From: Mesostigma viride
Taxonomy: Eukaryota > Streptophyta > Mesostigmatophyceae > Mesostigmatales > Mesostigmataceae
Direction of reading: 5' to 3'
DNA: 64,000 nt
Assembly: GCA_009746045.1 (NCBI GenBank)
Contig: RPFO01000002.1
Span: 2,572,506 to 2,636,505 of the forward strand
The notes below the pieces were generated by a model. That model was not told the origin of the DNA. It saw only the letters and a program-made list of their open reading frames with translations, and did no database searches. The stretch's first letter is position 1; each line of letters opens with the position of its first letter. The position numbers and the translations under genes are program-made. Shown piece after piece: positions 11,701 to 22,500 of this stretch.

Positions 11701-12630
11701 ATTAGTAGCTTGGCTATCGATGCCATGCTTATCAAGGTCTATGAGGCATGGTGGGATGTCTTGTTAAGTGCTGCTCATTAAGGAGCACAGGTGAGCGATA
11801 TGTTTGCAGGATGCTGTACATTGTCTTACACCATATGTTTTGTGGCTCATGTTTTCGCGCAGGCATTGATTATACATGTATCATGCATCAAGAATGGCAT
11901 GACAACTAGGACTATGCATGTGCAAACTAAGAGTAAAGCTCACGGGCTCTTTCATCAAGATAGCCATGCATGGAATATGTGTGCCCACAGTCCATCATGG
12001 TTGGAAACCGGGTGTTGCAACTTGCCTTGTTCAAAACTCTCTTAATAAAAGGCAACAATATAATTTGTGGTTGGTGATGTTTGGTGAGTTTCAAGAGTTT
12101 TGCCACAATGAAGTTGCTATTTTGCCATGTGCATGTGTCATGATTGTGAGGCGCTTTCTATGGTCCCTGATTATATAGCTGTCTCACTTAATACTTGCTT
12201 ATCGCTACAAGATGAATTATGACAACACCAGTATGCATGACATGCTTGCTTGATTACATGTGATCGCAAGGCGCAATGGGGGGCAGGATTGCCTCATTAG
12301 TCCGGTGGCTGCGACAGTTTTCGTGTAGCGAATCTGGGCGCGAGCAGGGTCGGGGAGCCGAAAGAGGCGGCAAAACCTGTTTTTCAAGGGTCTGGAACAC
12401 TAGACAACTGCATAGCAGCCTTAAAATTTGTTCAAATGTAGTTCAATGTAGTACATTATAGTAAAAATGTAGTACAAAGTAGTACAAACTAGTACAATGT
12501 AGTATTTTGTAGCATATACTAGTTCAACTACCTCCAGATGAGATCCAGGGGCCATGGGGACACTTTTTTTGCAGAACTGAACTTGAAACAAGCAAAAAAG
12601 AGGAAACTTGGAAAAACTCAAAATGTACTT
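11701..12630. other. Right flank of Element 1, no gene; GTAGTAC repeats
   Basis: No convincing coding region. Between about 12425 and 12520 the motif AGTAC/GTAGTAC recurs many times (for example 'agtacaaagtagtacaaact'), forming the right subterminal array. The left counterpart is near 3773-3812. Confidence 0.6.
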
Positions 12631-12662
12631 GTGCTGGAGTACATTCTAAATGGCTGGTTGGG
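12631..12662. repeat. Element 1 right terminal inverted repeat
   Basis: Complement of the left repeat, ending GGTTGGG and followed by the GCA target duplication (12663-12665). Confidence 0.85.
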
Positions 12663-13056
12663 GCATCGCAGGGCAGGGCATAGATGCTTGCCCTGACGCA
12701 AAGATTGGGCATGCAGAAACGGAGGTTAGAATTCCAGGAGTTGTGGAGCAAGAAGGCCGGGCTGAAGGCGAGAAAGCAGCATGCAGCACATTAGCTTCAG
12801 GACAATGGTGGAGAGCGGCCACGGCCTTGCTTCGGGGTCGGCAGGTGCAGGAGATCCTCGCCAGCAGACAATCACGAGGTTTGTGAGCCCCATAAACGAA
12901 GAGGAATGCCATCTCCTGGTGGTGAATTTCTTTGTTGAGAATGCAATTTCCTTTCACGCGGCTCAGAGCCGCTCTTTCAAGGCGATGATTGCCTGCCTTA
13001 GTCAGTACAAAGGGCTGATCACTGCTCCCGGACTTGGCATGCACAATAAATCCTAG
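12663..13056 (+). pseudogene. hAT transposase fragment, right part
   Basis: Coding resumes after Element 1 with GIAGQGIDACPDAK. A frameshift near 12780 leads to the frame ending at 13056. The second part (QQTITRFVSPINEEEC...FHAAQSRSFKAMIACLSQY) resembles the region after the BED finger in hAT proteins, where Phe is followed by a segment that meets a 'F..mi' motif. The DDE catalytic core is absent, so this is a remnant of an internally deleted hAT. Confidence 0.68.
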
Positions 13057-13398
13057 CAAGGAATGTGCACAATGATGCAGTAATGGGTAAATTATGGTGG
13101 CAGGTTGGTATAGGGAATAAGTGCAAGGAATGTGCACATATTGCATTAAAAATTTATGGCAGGCTGGTGGGGAATAAGTGCAAGGAATGGTGCAGATTAA
13201 ATTATGCCTTCCACCATAATATACTGATCTCCATGCATAACTATTTGTTATTCCCCCTAAGGCCTAAACCCTAAAGGCCCATTCATAACCATGCTGCACA
13301 CTGCCACGTATTCTGGTGACGTATTCTGCCATGCTCCGCGTATAATACTCGTATTTTGAGGCCGACGTATTTGACGTACCGACGTATTGGCCAACCTG
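13057..13398. repeat. hAT right subterminal region and terminal repeat
   Basis: Degenerate tandem units with 'gcaaggaatgtgcac' and 'ggggaataagtgcaagg' precede the terminal inverted repeat. 'Acgtatt' and related motifs recur near 13310-13390, mirroring the 'aatacg' motifs at 3190-3290. Confidence 0.6.
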
Positions 13399-13401
13399 GA
13401 A

Positions 13402-14040
13402 GAAGCTCAATGCGAAGTACCTAGTGCACCTTTGGTTGCAAAAGGCAGAACTGGATCACTAGTTCACTACCACACTGTCAGTTATACTGGCAGGTCTGAA
13501 GGACAAGTGGGAGGATTTCAGGAAAGCAATGGCCTATGTGCAGCAATGCCTAGAGCCCTTTGCTGCTGCAGCCAAGGATGTTAAGGTGAAGCAGGTTAAG
13601 GGGGAGGAGGCCTCAGGTACGGGGCTCTCCAAAAAGCAGATGCAGTCGCTGGTGGCCCAGGTGAAGGCGGTATTAGGGGGGGATAAAAATAAAAACAACA
13701 AAACTGGGGGAGGTGGAAATAAGGGGGGGGGGGGGATAATAACAACAGAAAACAAAAACCAAGTGAGGGAGCTAGCAAGCCAGCAGGGGCTAAGCCAGCA
13801 GGGGGGGATAGGAGGTTGCCTCACGACCCCACCAAGCATTGCACTAGGTGCCTGTGTAAGGGGCACTTAAAGAATGATTGCTGGAAAGGCAAACCTGACT
13901 ATGGCTCTGACGTGGATGTTTGTCCTGGATGTTGGAAAACACGTCACCCCATTGCAGCAGGAGCGCGGTGCACGGCTCCAAGGCATAACAAAACCACGCC
14001 GGGGCGCTTCAACCGCGCGGGGGCGGCTGACCAGCAGGAG
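13402..14040 (+). pseudogene. Copia 1 gag with CCHC zinc knuckle
   Basis: Frame from WKKLNAKYLVHLWLQKAELDH, a stop at about 13460, then LAGLKDKWEDFRKAMAYVQQC, a Lys/Gly/Asn-rich linker and, after a frameshift, CTRCLCKGHLKNDC: a perfect C-x2-C-x4-H-x4-C nucleic-acid-binding knuckle. A second Cys/His cluster (CPGC...H...C) follows. Gag packages the element RNA. Runs of G at 13724-13734 are a likely frameshift site. Confidence 0.72.
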
Positions 14041-14219
14041 AACTGTAAGCTACCCTCACCATTTTTCACAAATGGTTACCTGCTACCTTCTATCTGCCAA
14101 GTGTTGCCTGAGTGTGATGATGTGGATTGGGATGTGGCATATGATATGACACTGTCACACATGCTTCGTGACCCCACCATAGCTTCTCTCAGTGCAGCAG
14201 CAGAAAAGGTAATCACGTA

Positions 14220-15290
14220 TGGTGCTCTACTGCAGAGCAACTGCACAAGGTTATGGGCCATGAGGCTGTGGCTGAAAGGCTAGCCAATAAAATACAAGGC
14301 CATGATCTGGAACAAATGTGCAGGCACGTACGTAAGCACTGTGAGCAATGTCAGCTATATGCTCCTAAACCCAGGAAATGGCATGTGGCCACACCACCAC
14401 TGGCGAGAGGCAAACTGGTTGGGGATGTTATACACGTGGTTAAGGACACGGTATACTACCTATAGTCATAAAGGATGCCTGGTCAAGTTTTGTGGTAGTG
14501 GAGCCCCTGCCTGGAATGGATAAAGAGCAGCTGCACAGAGCTTTACAGATAGCCCTGGCACGTTTTCACCCCATTGAAAAGGTCATGCTAGACCAGCAGT
14601 TCCTCTGCATTCAGGACAGGAATGATCTGCCCAAGATAGAAGTGTCTGGGGCTCAAGATCATGAACGTCAGGGGTTGGTAGAACGTACCATGAGAGCCAT
14701 CAGGGATGTGATAAGAAAAATGCCATCCAGGTTGGCTGACTCTGGTATATAGATAGCTATGCCGACAGCTAGGGCATGCATCTTGGGCAGCAGGGGTGAC
14801 TACCCAGCTAAACGCCAAACCAATAATGTCCTCACCTTTTGGGGAAATTACCCCAACTGGCCTTCAGTCAGGCAGCTATGCTTCAGAGGTGCACACTCAC
14901 TACAACACGCAAAGGCAGCACTTATAGCCAAGTTGCTGGCAAAGAAAGATAAAAATAATGCCAGGCCTGTGTTTGAAGTGGGGGACCATGTGTTGTTTTT
15001 CAGAGAGGCTGATAAAGGAAAGGCACAAGTGCTCTGCCAGATGGCACGGTCCATGCAGCTGTAGTCACTAAGCTTCATGAAGAAGGGACTGCAGTCACCA
15101 TACAACATGACAGAGAGCGTGTGGTCAGCAAGCATAGACTCAAGCTTTATTACCTACCACTGGCAGACGTGTCAGGGGTAGAACTCTTGGACATGGATTC
15201 AGAGCAGGAGTCTGGTGGATTGATCTCACCCAATGAATTGGCTAGGGATGTCATTGATGCAAGCACTATAGTACCACAGTAGAAGCTCCT
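14220..15290 (+). pseudogene. Copia 1 integrase
   Basis: The GAG-pre-integrase HHCC region (MGHEAVAERL...CRHVRKHCEQCQLY) is followed by core pieces GDVIHVVKD, MLDQQFLC and QGLVERTMRAIRD, holding the expected Asp, Asp and Glu. A C-terminal region (FEVGDHVLFFREADKGK) resembles the SH3-like end of integrases. It lies in at least three frames with stops (14281, 14463, 14750). Confidence 0.75.
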
Positions 15291-15506
15291 GTATTCCTCA
15301 GTAGTGCAGCCCCACTATACAACCCAATAGTCCACCTGGGCAGGAGGAAGGTGCACAGGGTGAGCAGCAGGTAGCCCCTCCCTCACACCTGGCCCTAAGC
15401 TCGTCTGGATTTGTACTAGAACACGCAATTTGTAGTTCATTTTGAAAAGTTGTATTTTATTGAATTTAAAGTTTCCACTTAAGTCTCTGAGGAAGGGGAA
15501 GTTCAT

Positions 15507-15722
15507 AGGACCCGTGACACCGTGACATCGTGACACCGTGACACCGTGACACCTCAAAATGCATATAAACACACATCTTTGCAGGTATGCAGTGATTATT
15601 AATGGGGATGATGTATTCAATGGGTCATTGCAAGTTTTACCTATGCTTCTGACACCGTGACACCGTGACACCGTGACACCGTGACACCGTGACACCGTGA
15701 CACCGTGACACCGTGACACCGC
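15507..15722. repeat. Element 2 left subterminal CACCGTGACA array
   Basis: Two blocks of the 10-mer CACCGTGACA (about 15510-15552 and 15650-15720) in this orientation. The right end carries the same 10-mer reversed (21740-22500), so the arrays are inverted relative to one another. Confidence 0.85.
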
Positions 15723-16002
15723 AAATACCACGTATACACCTTCATAATAATCCTAGTAGAGACATTCATTTCTCCATACATCTCGGTCATCTCACCATAT
15801 ATCGTCTCATGTTGATGTATTCTTGTTGTGCGTGTAGGTACCTTGCCGGGTCATGACAAGTTCAGCCATTCCTCGTTTATGCGGTCCAACGTCGCTTCAA
15901 TAGGGCATGTGATTAATATCTGGTAACAACTTATATATGTTGGCACGCCATGCGTCCAGGAATAGCTGTCTCACTTAATATGCATGCAAGCAACCATCAA
16001 AA

Positions 16003-16380
16003 TCACTTTGTCATGAAATCACTTGCCGGGATTTCAGTTTCTCCCTGGCCGGCCTGAAAAAGCTGGTTCTTTATAAACTCTTTCCGATCCGCAGGCTTCT
16101 TAGACCACATGTCGGTCCTCATCGTCCTGAGCTCCTCGAAATGCACGCTTCTCAAACAATGGCGGCCACAACCACAGTCCCAGTCCCTGCAAAGTGCCGC
16201 AGCCAAGGACGAATCCTGGGTGCATTTCGCCAACACGGCGGCTGCAGATAACCGGACCCCGCGCCTCGCCATCATATTGAACACGACGACGCCCAGGAGT
16301 AATAGCAAGAAGAACATTCCCAAAACCTGCCAACCCAGCGCCCCCGCACTGGGCTCCATGAAAACGCCGGGTCTCGCCAT
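16003..16380 (-). pseudogene. Element 2 transposase N-terminus, truncated
   Basis: From the ATG at 16380: a strong hydrophobic helix (GMFFLLLLLGVVVFNMM), then a CxCx3C cluster (CGCGRHC) and an Arg/Lys-rich helix ending KNQLFQAG. This is the same order as residues 1-100 of the Element 1 transposase, where CKCGHEC and IKQQLHQGG correspond. It stops at 16003 and no DUF7869 core follows, so it is a remnant, although this N-terminal part alone is open. Confidence 0.7.
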
Positions 16381-16622
16381 GGCTATGTCAACTGGGCAAT
16401 GTTGCAAACATCATTTGTCCCCCCCCTCCCCATCTATTTCTACGTTGGCAGATGGCAAACGTAGATCCCCACGCCATGTGGGGGGGGGAATAAAACATGG
16501 CAGACCGGGATGTCACGCCAGCCCGGTCTGCCCGAGTTGTTTAGCCCATGTTACCTCATTTGGCAGCGATCACCATCGCTGCCGCTCTCGTGAATTCGGG
16601 GTGAAAGCGCACGGTGTCACGG

Positions 16623-16907
16623 TGTCTCAACATGTTTGTAGTTGGTTTGTAGTTGGTGTCTCGGTGTCTCAGAAACTCGTGGTCCGCATTGAGTGGGTGT
16701 CACGGTGTCACGACATCTGATTGGCCCGGTTCAGATTCGTTTTTTTTTTAATTTTTTTTTAATTCGTTTTTTTTTTTTTTTAATTTGGGGCGAATCTGAA
16801 CCGGGCCAATCAGATGTCGTGACACCGTGACACCCACTCAATGCGGACCACGAGTTTCTGAGACACCGAGACACCAACTACAAACCAACTACAAACATGT
16901 TGAGACA
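16623..16907. promoter_or_regulatory. Perfect 117-bp-arm palindrome in Element 2
   Basis: Arms 16623-16739 and 16791-16907 are exact reverse complements around a 51-nt spacer made mostly of T and A runs. Each arm holds GTGTCACGGTGTCACG, TGTCTC repeats and a CCAAT box next to the spacer. It sits upstream of the minus-strand gene remnant (ATG 16380), the same place as the Element 1 palindrome, so I take it as a bidirectional promoter. Confidence 0.8.
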
Positions 16908-17393
16908 TGGGTGTCACAACCGATGTCACAAGGTGTGCAGCAGGTATTTCCTTTCAATCCCCGAGGAAATTATCAACCATTCATCGGCCATTCTGGTCAG
17001 GATAGCTAAGAATGGCTAGCGAATAAAAAGGCAGTATCGAGGCTGGAAATTTTAGTGTATGCTCCTAGGGTCATATATTACTTGCCGTTATTTTTTTTCG
17101 CCACAAATTCTGCGGAGTCCTTCCATTTTGGCGTCATTCACAGGTGGGTGCCTGTTTTGTCGCCGATTTTCTCTCGACCCCACCTACCTGCAGCAAAAAA
17201 TTTTCCCGATGAAAGTCGCCCTAACATCTGGTTTTTGACACTAACCGACGCAGTTTTTAGTTTTTAAGGCCTTGACCGAAGCACTTTTTTCATTACCGGC
17301 TCAGTTTGCTTTAACCGAGCTGGCGCGATTTTTAATCCAATTTCTAGGCTGGGCCAGGCGTCGCAGACCCGTAATCCGTTTTTAAGTGCTTTT

Positions 17394-17717
17394 GTGCCCG
17401 ATATCGTGTCTTTTGCAGGCGTTCTTGGCATCAAAGACGCCGTGGCGTCAGGGGCTAAAACGGACCTCCGCACGTTCGTTAACTGCGGCGAGCATGTCAA
17501 TGCCGCCAGCAATTTTTGCTGCCGCGTCTGTGAAACGATTGCGATGCAAGACCGTTGTCGACGTGACGGAGTGGTATGTGCACATTCAGGTGCGAATTTC
17601 TTCGCTGTTGAAACCCCGGCCGGTAGCAGACAAGTATTTCACCGTATCCCCTTTCCCCGAGTCTCTCTTTTCCGTCATGTTTTCATCTTACGGAAAGCGC
17701 GTATAAAGCATCAGTGA
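17394..17717 (+). pseudogene. Element 2 plus-strand coding remnant, unknown
   Basis: An open stretch with a cysteine-rich part (NAASNFCCRVCETIAMQDRCRRDG). A TTTTGCAG acceptor-like site precedes VLGIKDAV at 17420. A further open piece (YDGEPFARIRAVRLILERSDIKQ) follows at 17727-17850. I do not recognise the family, and no clear match to the Element 1 plus gene was seen. Possibly an exon of the second gene; low certainty. Confidence 0.35.
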
Positions 17718-17865
17718 GCGACAGTATGATGGCGAGCCGTTTGCTCGCATCAGGGCTGTGCGGCTTATTCTAGAGAGAAGCGACATCAAGCAGATTTTGC
17801 AGCCGGATGTGAGGGAGGGGCCCTGCTGGGGTGGGAATAAACTGCTGTGAGTGACCGATCCACTC

Positions 17866-18881
17866 CCTTCCTCCCTCCCTCCCTCCCTCCCTCCCTCCCT
17901 CCCTCCCTCCCTCCCTCCCTCCCTCCCTCCCTCCCTCCCTCCCTCCTCCCTCCCTCCCTCCTCCTCCCTCCCTCCCTCCTCCTCCCTCCCTCCCTCCCTC
18001 CCTCCCTCCTCCCTCCCTCCCTCCCCCTCCCTCCCTCCCTCCCTCCCTCCTCCCTCCCTCCCTCCCTCCCTCCCTCCCTCCCTCCCTCCCTCCCTCCTCC
18101 CTCCCTCCCCCTCTTCCCCTCCCTCCCTCCCTCCCTCCCTCCCTCCCTCCCTCCCTCCCTCCTCCTCCCTCCCTCCCTCCCTCCCTCCCTCCTCCCTCCC
18201 TCCTCCCTCCCTCCCTCCCTCCCTCCCTCCCTCCTCCCTCCCTCCCTCCCTCCCTCCCTCCCTCCCTCCCTCCCTCCCTCCCTCCCTCCCTCCCTCCCTC
18301 CCTCCCTCCCTCCCTCCCTCCCTCCCTCCCTCCTCTCCTCCCTCCCTCCTCCCTCCCTCCCCACCCTCCCACCCACCCCCCCACCCACCCAACTCACCCG
18401 TGGACCCACCCACCCACCCACCCACCCCCCACCCACCCACCCACCCACCCACCCACCCACCCACCCACCCACCCACCCACCCACCCACCCACCCACCACC
18501 CACCCACCCACCCACCCACCCACCCACCCACCCACCCACCCACCACCCACCCACCCACCCACCCACCCACCCACCCACCCACCCACCCACCCACCCACCC
18601 ACCCACCCACCCACCCCCACCCACCCACCCACCCACCCACCCACACCACCCACCCACCCACCCACCCACCCACCCACCCACCCACCCACCCACCCACCCA
18701 CCCACCCACCCACCCACCCACCACCCACCCACCCACCCACCCACCCACCCACCCACCCACCCACCCACCCACCCACCCACCCACCCACCCACCCACCCAC
18801 CCACCCACCCACCCACCCACCCACCCACCCACCCACCCACCCACCCACCCACCCACCCCCCACCCACCCACCCACCACCCA

Positions 18882-18969
<88 letters not shown>

Positions 18970-19064
18970 CTCACTCACTCACTCACTCACTCACTCACTC
19001 ACTCACTCACTCACTCACTCACTCACTCACTCACTCACTCACTCACTCACTCACTCACTCACTT
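17866..19064. repeat. Compound tetranucleotide array (CCCT)(CCCA)(CGCA)(CTCA)
   Basis: Four successive arrays on the plus strand: CCCT (about 17866-18372), CCCA (18373-18883), CGCA (18884-18969) and CTCA (18970-19064). Neighbouring arrays differ by one or two bases of the repeat unit. Long open frames over it (Pro-Ser-Leu, Pro-Thr-His and their antisense Gly-rich versions) come from the repeat and are not genes. Confidence 0.97.
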
Positions 19065-19640
19065 AGTAACTTGCACATGCACCACATGCGCAAGGAGGAC
19101 ACCAAGAGCTTCACCAACCACCGTCGAAAGCTTGGCTGTGATGCCAAGGGCAAGGGTGTGGGGGTGTCCATGTTGACACAGTGCATGAAGGCTGACAAGG
19201 TCAGGCAGAGATTGTGCAGGGAGGTGCCACTACCTCCTAGCTAGCGATACCGAGATGAGGGCGCGCAAACGCATCAGCGCCATGCCGCGTGTTGAGTAAT
19301 TTGCAACTACATTACTTGGCATGCTGTGGGTGCACGTGTAAAATGACCTTTCTAGCCATGCATGCGACAGCTGCCAATATTATGTTCAGCAAGCTCCTCC
19401 CTATAATAGAAATTGCGTGAGCATCCACATGGCCACATGTGCATATTGTCAGCTGTGTCTATATCAATGAACTTTTATGTATGTCTCCTGGACGGGTTGT
19501 CTTACATCACTCGTGAATGGTTTCCATGTTTTAGTGAGTCATCTTATTTGAGTTGACCAGATTGTCTCCTTGATATTCCACACTGGCAGTTTCGCATCCA
19601 TGGGTAAGAATTTGTAATGGAAACTGGCAGGTATGGCATT
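19065..19640. other. Short coding-like remnant, then no gene
   Basis: Right after the array a frame reads MRKEDTKSFTNHRRKLG...CREVPLPPS to a stop at 19244. It looks like part of a basic protein but is unrecognised. From 19245 to 19640 I see no gene. Confidence 0.35.
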
Positions 19641-20200
19641 GATAGCTCTACCAAATAGAACATGATCGGCCTGAATTTTTGTGGAATGTCTAAAATCATG
19701 ATGGCTAAGATGCATGCAAGTTTCCAGCCTCAACAGAGCACATCTTGTACGGAAACTGCACTGAAATGTGATGAAAAATACGAAAAACGTGCATTTTTGG
19801 TAACATTTGTGAGCAAACTGACATCAAATACCCTCTGATGGTTCTGAATTTTTGTGGAATGTCTAAAATAATGATGGCAAAGATGCATGCAAGTTTCCAG
19901 CCTGAACTGAGCACATCTTGTATGGAAACTGCCATGGAATGTGATGAAAAATACGAAAAACGTGCATTTTTGGTAACATTTGTGAGCAAACTGACATCAA
20001 ATACCCTATGATGGACCTGAATTTTTGTGGGATGTCTAGAATAATGATGTTTAAGATGCCTACAAGTTTCCAGCCTCAACCGAGCACAGCTTGTATGGAA
20101 ACTGCAATGAAATGTGATGAAAAATACAAAAAACGCACATTTTTGCTAGCATTTGGTGGCATTTTGTTACCAAATGCGGTTGGATGACCATCAGATCTTG
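19640..20200. repeat. Tandem ~178-bp monomers in Element 2
   Basis: Three monomers share 'cctgaatttttgtgg', 'atgcatgcaagtttccagcc' and 'aacgtgcatttttggtaaca', with a spacing of about 178-180 bp. In reverse complement they resemble the Element 1 monomers (tttgatgtca...tttgct...aaatg...tgca), so the two arrays are probably homologous. Confidence 0.75.
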
Positions 20201-20411
20201 TGTACAGTCATTAGTCATGAGTATCAACTTACTTGCAAACAGCCAGGTCAAGAACTCTTTATTTGCATATTAGAATGTATTTGTTTATATTAAAATCTGG
20301 AAAACTGCTAAAAATAGAAATGCCAAAAATAGGTCAGCTGAGGTCCGGTAAGTCCGGAAAGTTGCAATCCTTCTACTGGTGTCCTGAACATGCTACCTAC
20401 CAAGATCTAGC

Positions 20412-21196
20412 ATGTTTCGACAATATTTGCATCGTACAGGAGTTATAAGGCTGTTTTTTGGCACTTTCAGACCGTTGTGTGCGGAGCATGACGATGGAAC
20501 GGGCGTAGCACGGCCAACGGGGGAGGAGACTGAGAGCGCAGTTGATGCGGGGACACCCGTAGGTGATGAAGGGCGGGGGAATAAGAAATCGCACGTGTAC
20601 GTCAAGGTTAAGGCCCTGACCGAGAGGGTCAATGCTTTGGAGAACCAACGAAGAATGCCATCCACCCCAGCAAGTGCTGCACCCAGCTCCAGCACTGGCG
20701 TTGGCACGGAGCTTCGCCGGCCCGCTGCGCCTGCCGCGTTGGGGCAACGCGAAAGCTTCAGCGCGGCCCATGGCCAAGTGACAGGACTGCAACCAGCACA
20801 CCGTCAACAAGAGCCACGCGCGCGCGCAGTCGCAATGGATGGGCCGAGGCAGCTGGATCGGGAGGGGGAACCGTACGGCGAGCACGGTGTGTACGCGCCG
20901 TACGACCAAGGAATGCATGCCCAGCCTACTGCCGCTGGCAGGCAAGCGGCCAATGCTTATGTATACCATGCCGGCATGTACGATCCACAGCCTGGCGAAG
21001 GGTCGGCAGCTGATACACATCAGCCTTGAGGTCGCGGCACATTGCAACAAACCACCTACGTTGAGAACCCTGAGCCCGTGCAGCATTACAATGACGGCAC
21101 TTACCGTTATGCCGCAGCCCCCCCTCTAAGGAGATCTCCAAGGAAGACAAAGCCGAGGCCCCAAATCCCCAAGGCCGCCGGGGAGCAAGACTGGCA
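20412..21196 (+). pseudogene. Element 2 coiled-coil protein remnant
   Basis: An open frame 20412-21029 with a short heptad-like segment (VKALTERVNALENQRR) and a Gln/Pro/Tyr/His-rich tail. After a frameshift it continues to about 21196 (RRSPRKTKPRPQIPK). Composition and order match the C-terminal half of the Element 1 plus-strand protein (coiled coil, then low-complexity Tyr/His/Pro tail, basic end). No N-terminal part is attached. Confidence 0.55.
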
Positions 21197-21739
21197 ACAT
21201 CACTGTGATGAGTGATGAGGGAGGAGGTTATGCAGCCAGGGATTCTCATTTCATGGGTCATAGTCATTTTGATGAGCAAGGGACGTGGGCCTACAACGCC
21301 CACGTCCGGCCGGCCCCACAACCAGGCACATGCCCAGGCTCCACCGCGGAAAAGGCCACCCTACTCGCAAGATGTAGACGAGTCGGGGCAACACGATTAT
21401 TATGGTTCATATTAGATTGGGCATGTATGGTTTTGATACGGCATTTGCTTGGCACCAGATTCTGCATTAAAGAAAGCTGTATGCAAATCATTGTCAGGTA
21501 AGTTTAAGCTAATTTATACATTATTTTATCTTGCATTTGATATTAAAGAGGCAGAGAGACACAGTTGGCAGATGCAAGTTTGCTAGGCCATGTAATAGGG
21601 ATTATTGGTCATCCATCATATTCATAAATTTTCTTTTATTTATACATGGTTGCATAATACATTAATGTTGCGTTAATACTTTGTGGCACTAAACAACAAA
21701 ATCATGAAATGCTAGTGCTATCGTGTCATATTGTCACTA

Positions 21740-22500
21740 TCATGCTGTCACGGTGTCACAATGTCACGATGTCACGGTGTCACAATGTCACCTCATGTTA
21801 ATCAGTGCTTCTGGGCAATGTAATATCATTGTTGCAACCCCATGGGCGCCACATTACCTTGTGACACCATACAAAATCGTAAAATACTAGCGTTATGGTG
21901 CCATCGTGTCACGGTGTCACGGTGTCACGGTGTCACGGTGTCACGGTGTCACGGTGTCACGGTGTCACGGTGTCACGGTGTCACGGTGTCACGGTGTCAC
22001 AATGTCACCTCATGTTAATCAGTGCTTCTGGGCAATGTAATATCATTGTTGCAACCCCATGGGCGCCACATTACCTTGTGACACCATACAAAATCGTAAA
22101 ATACTAGCGTTATGGTGCCATCGTGTCACGGTGTCACGGTGTCACGGTGTCACGGTGTCACGGTGTCACGGTGTCACGGTGTCACAATGTCACCTCATGT
22201 TAATCAGTGCTTCTGGGCAATGTAATATCATTGTTGCAACCCCATGGGCGCCACATTACCTTGTGACACCATACAAAATCGTAAAATACTAGCGTTATGG
22301 TGCCATCGTGTCACGGTGTCACGGTGTCACGGTGTCACAATGTCACCTCATGTTAATCAGTGCTTCTGGGCAATGTAATATCATTGTTGCAACCCCATGG
22401 GCGCCACATTACCTTGTGACACCATACAAAATCGTAAAATACTAGCGTTATGGTGTCACGGTGTCACGGTGTCACGGTGTCACGGTGTCACGGTGTCACA
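21740..22500. repeat. Element 2 right subterminal array with higher-order structure
   Basis: Five blocks of the 10-mer TGTCACGG(T)G of different length (longest about 21904-22000, shortest about 22305-22340) are separated by a near-identical ~118-bp unit that contains 'atgttaatcagtgcttctgg' and 'aaatcgtaaaatactagcg'. The whole unit is repeated four times. Confidence 0.9.

Larger units (their letters stand above)
3757..12662. mobile_element. Element 1: divergent two-gene DNA transposon (DUF7869-like)
   Basis: An 8,906-bp element inserted in the hAT zinc-finger exon. It has 32-bp terminal inverted repeats (3757-3788 and 12631-12662, one mismatch) beginning CCC(T/A)ACCAGCC and is flanked by a 3-bp duplication, GCA. 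Contents in order: left end with AATGTACT motifs, an array of ~180-bp tandem repeats (3830-4640), a spliced transposase-like gene on the minus strand (8855-5032), a perfect palindrome (8959-9285), a spliced plus-strand gene (9362-11700), and the right end. Both genes look intact, so the element may be autonomous. A 3-bp duplication is typical of the CACTA/EnSpm group, but the ends are CCCTA/CCCAA, not CACTA. Boundaries are supported by the precise restoration of the hAT frame. Confidence 0.85.
3184..13398. mobile_element. hAT transposon, internally deleted, interrupted by Element 1
   Basis: The ends are inverted repeats starting CAGGTTGGC (3184 onward, and the complement ending at 13398), with roughly 17 of 18 matching bases. 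CAGG-type ends are usual for hAT. Without Element 1 (3757-12662) the element is only about 1.3 kb. It keeps a BED zinc finger and a short downstream coding stretch but no catalytic domain, so it is non-autonomous. There is no matching 8-bp target duplication: the left flank is LINE ORF1 and the right flank is Copia gag, which implies a rearrangement after or during insertion. Confidence 0.72.

Noticed and set aside
17688-19244. Very long open frames encoding Pro-Ser, Thr-His-Pro or Gly-Trp-Val and Glu-Gly-Arg repeats on both strands
   Set aside because: They exist only because tetranucleotide arrays lack stop codons in several frames. No start, domain or codon signature supports a protein.
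21740-22500. A CRISPR-like arrangement of TGTCACGG blocks separated by longer units
   Set aside because: The 'spacers' are the same 118-bp sequence each time, and the repeat is a 10-mer in head-to-tail runs.
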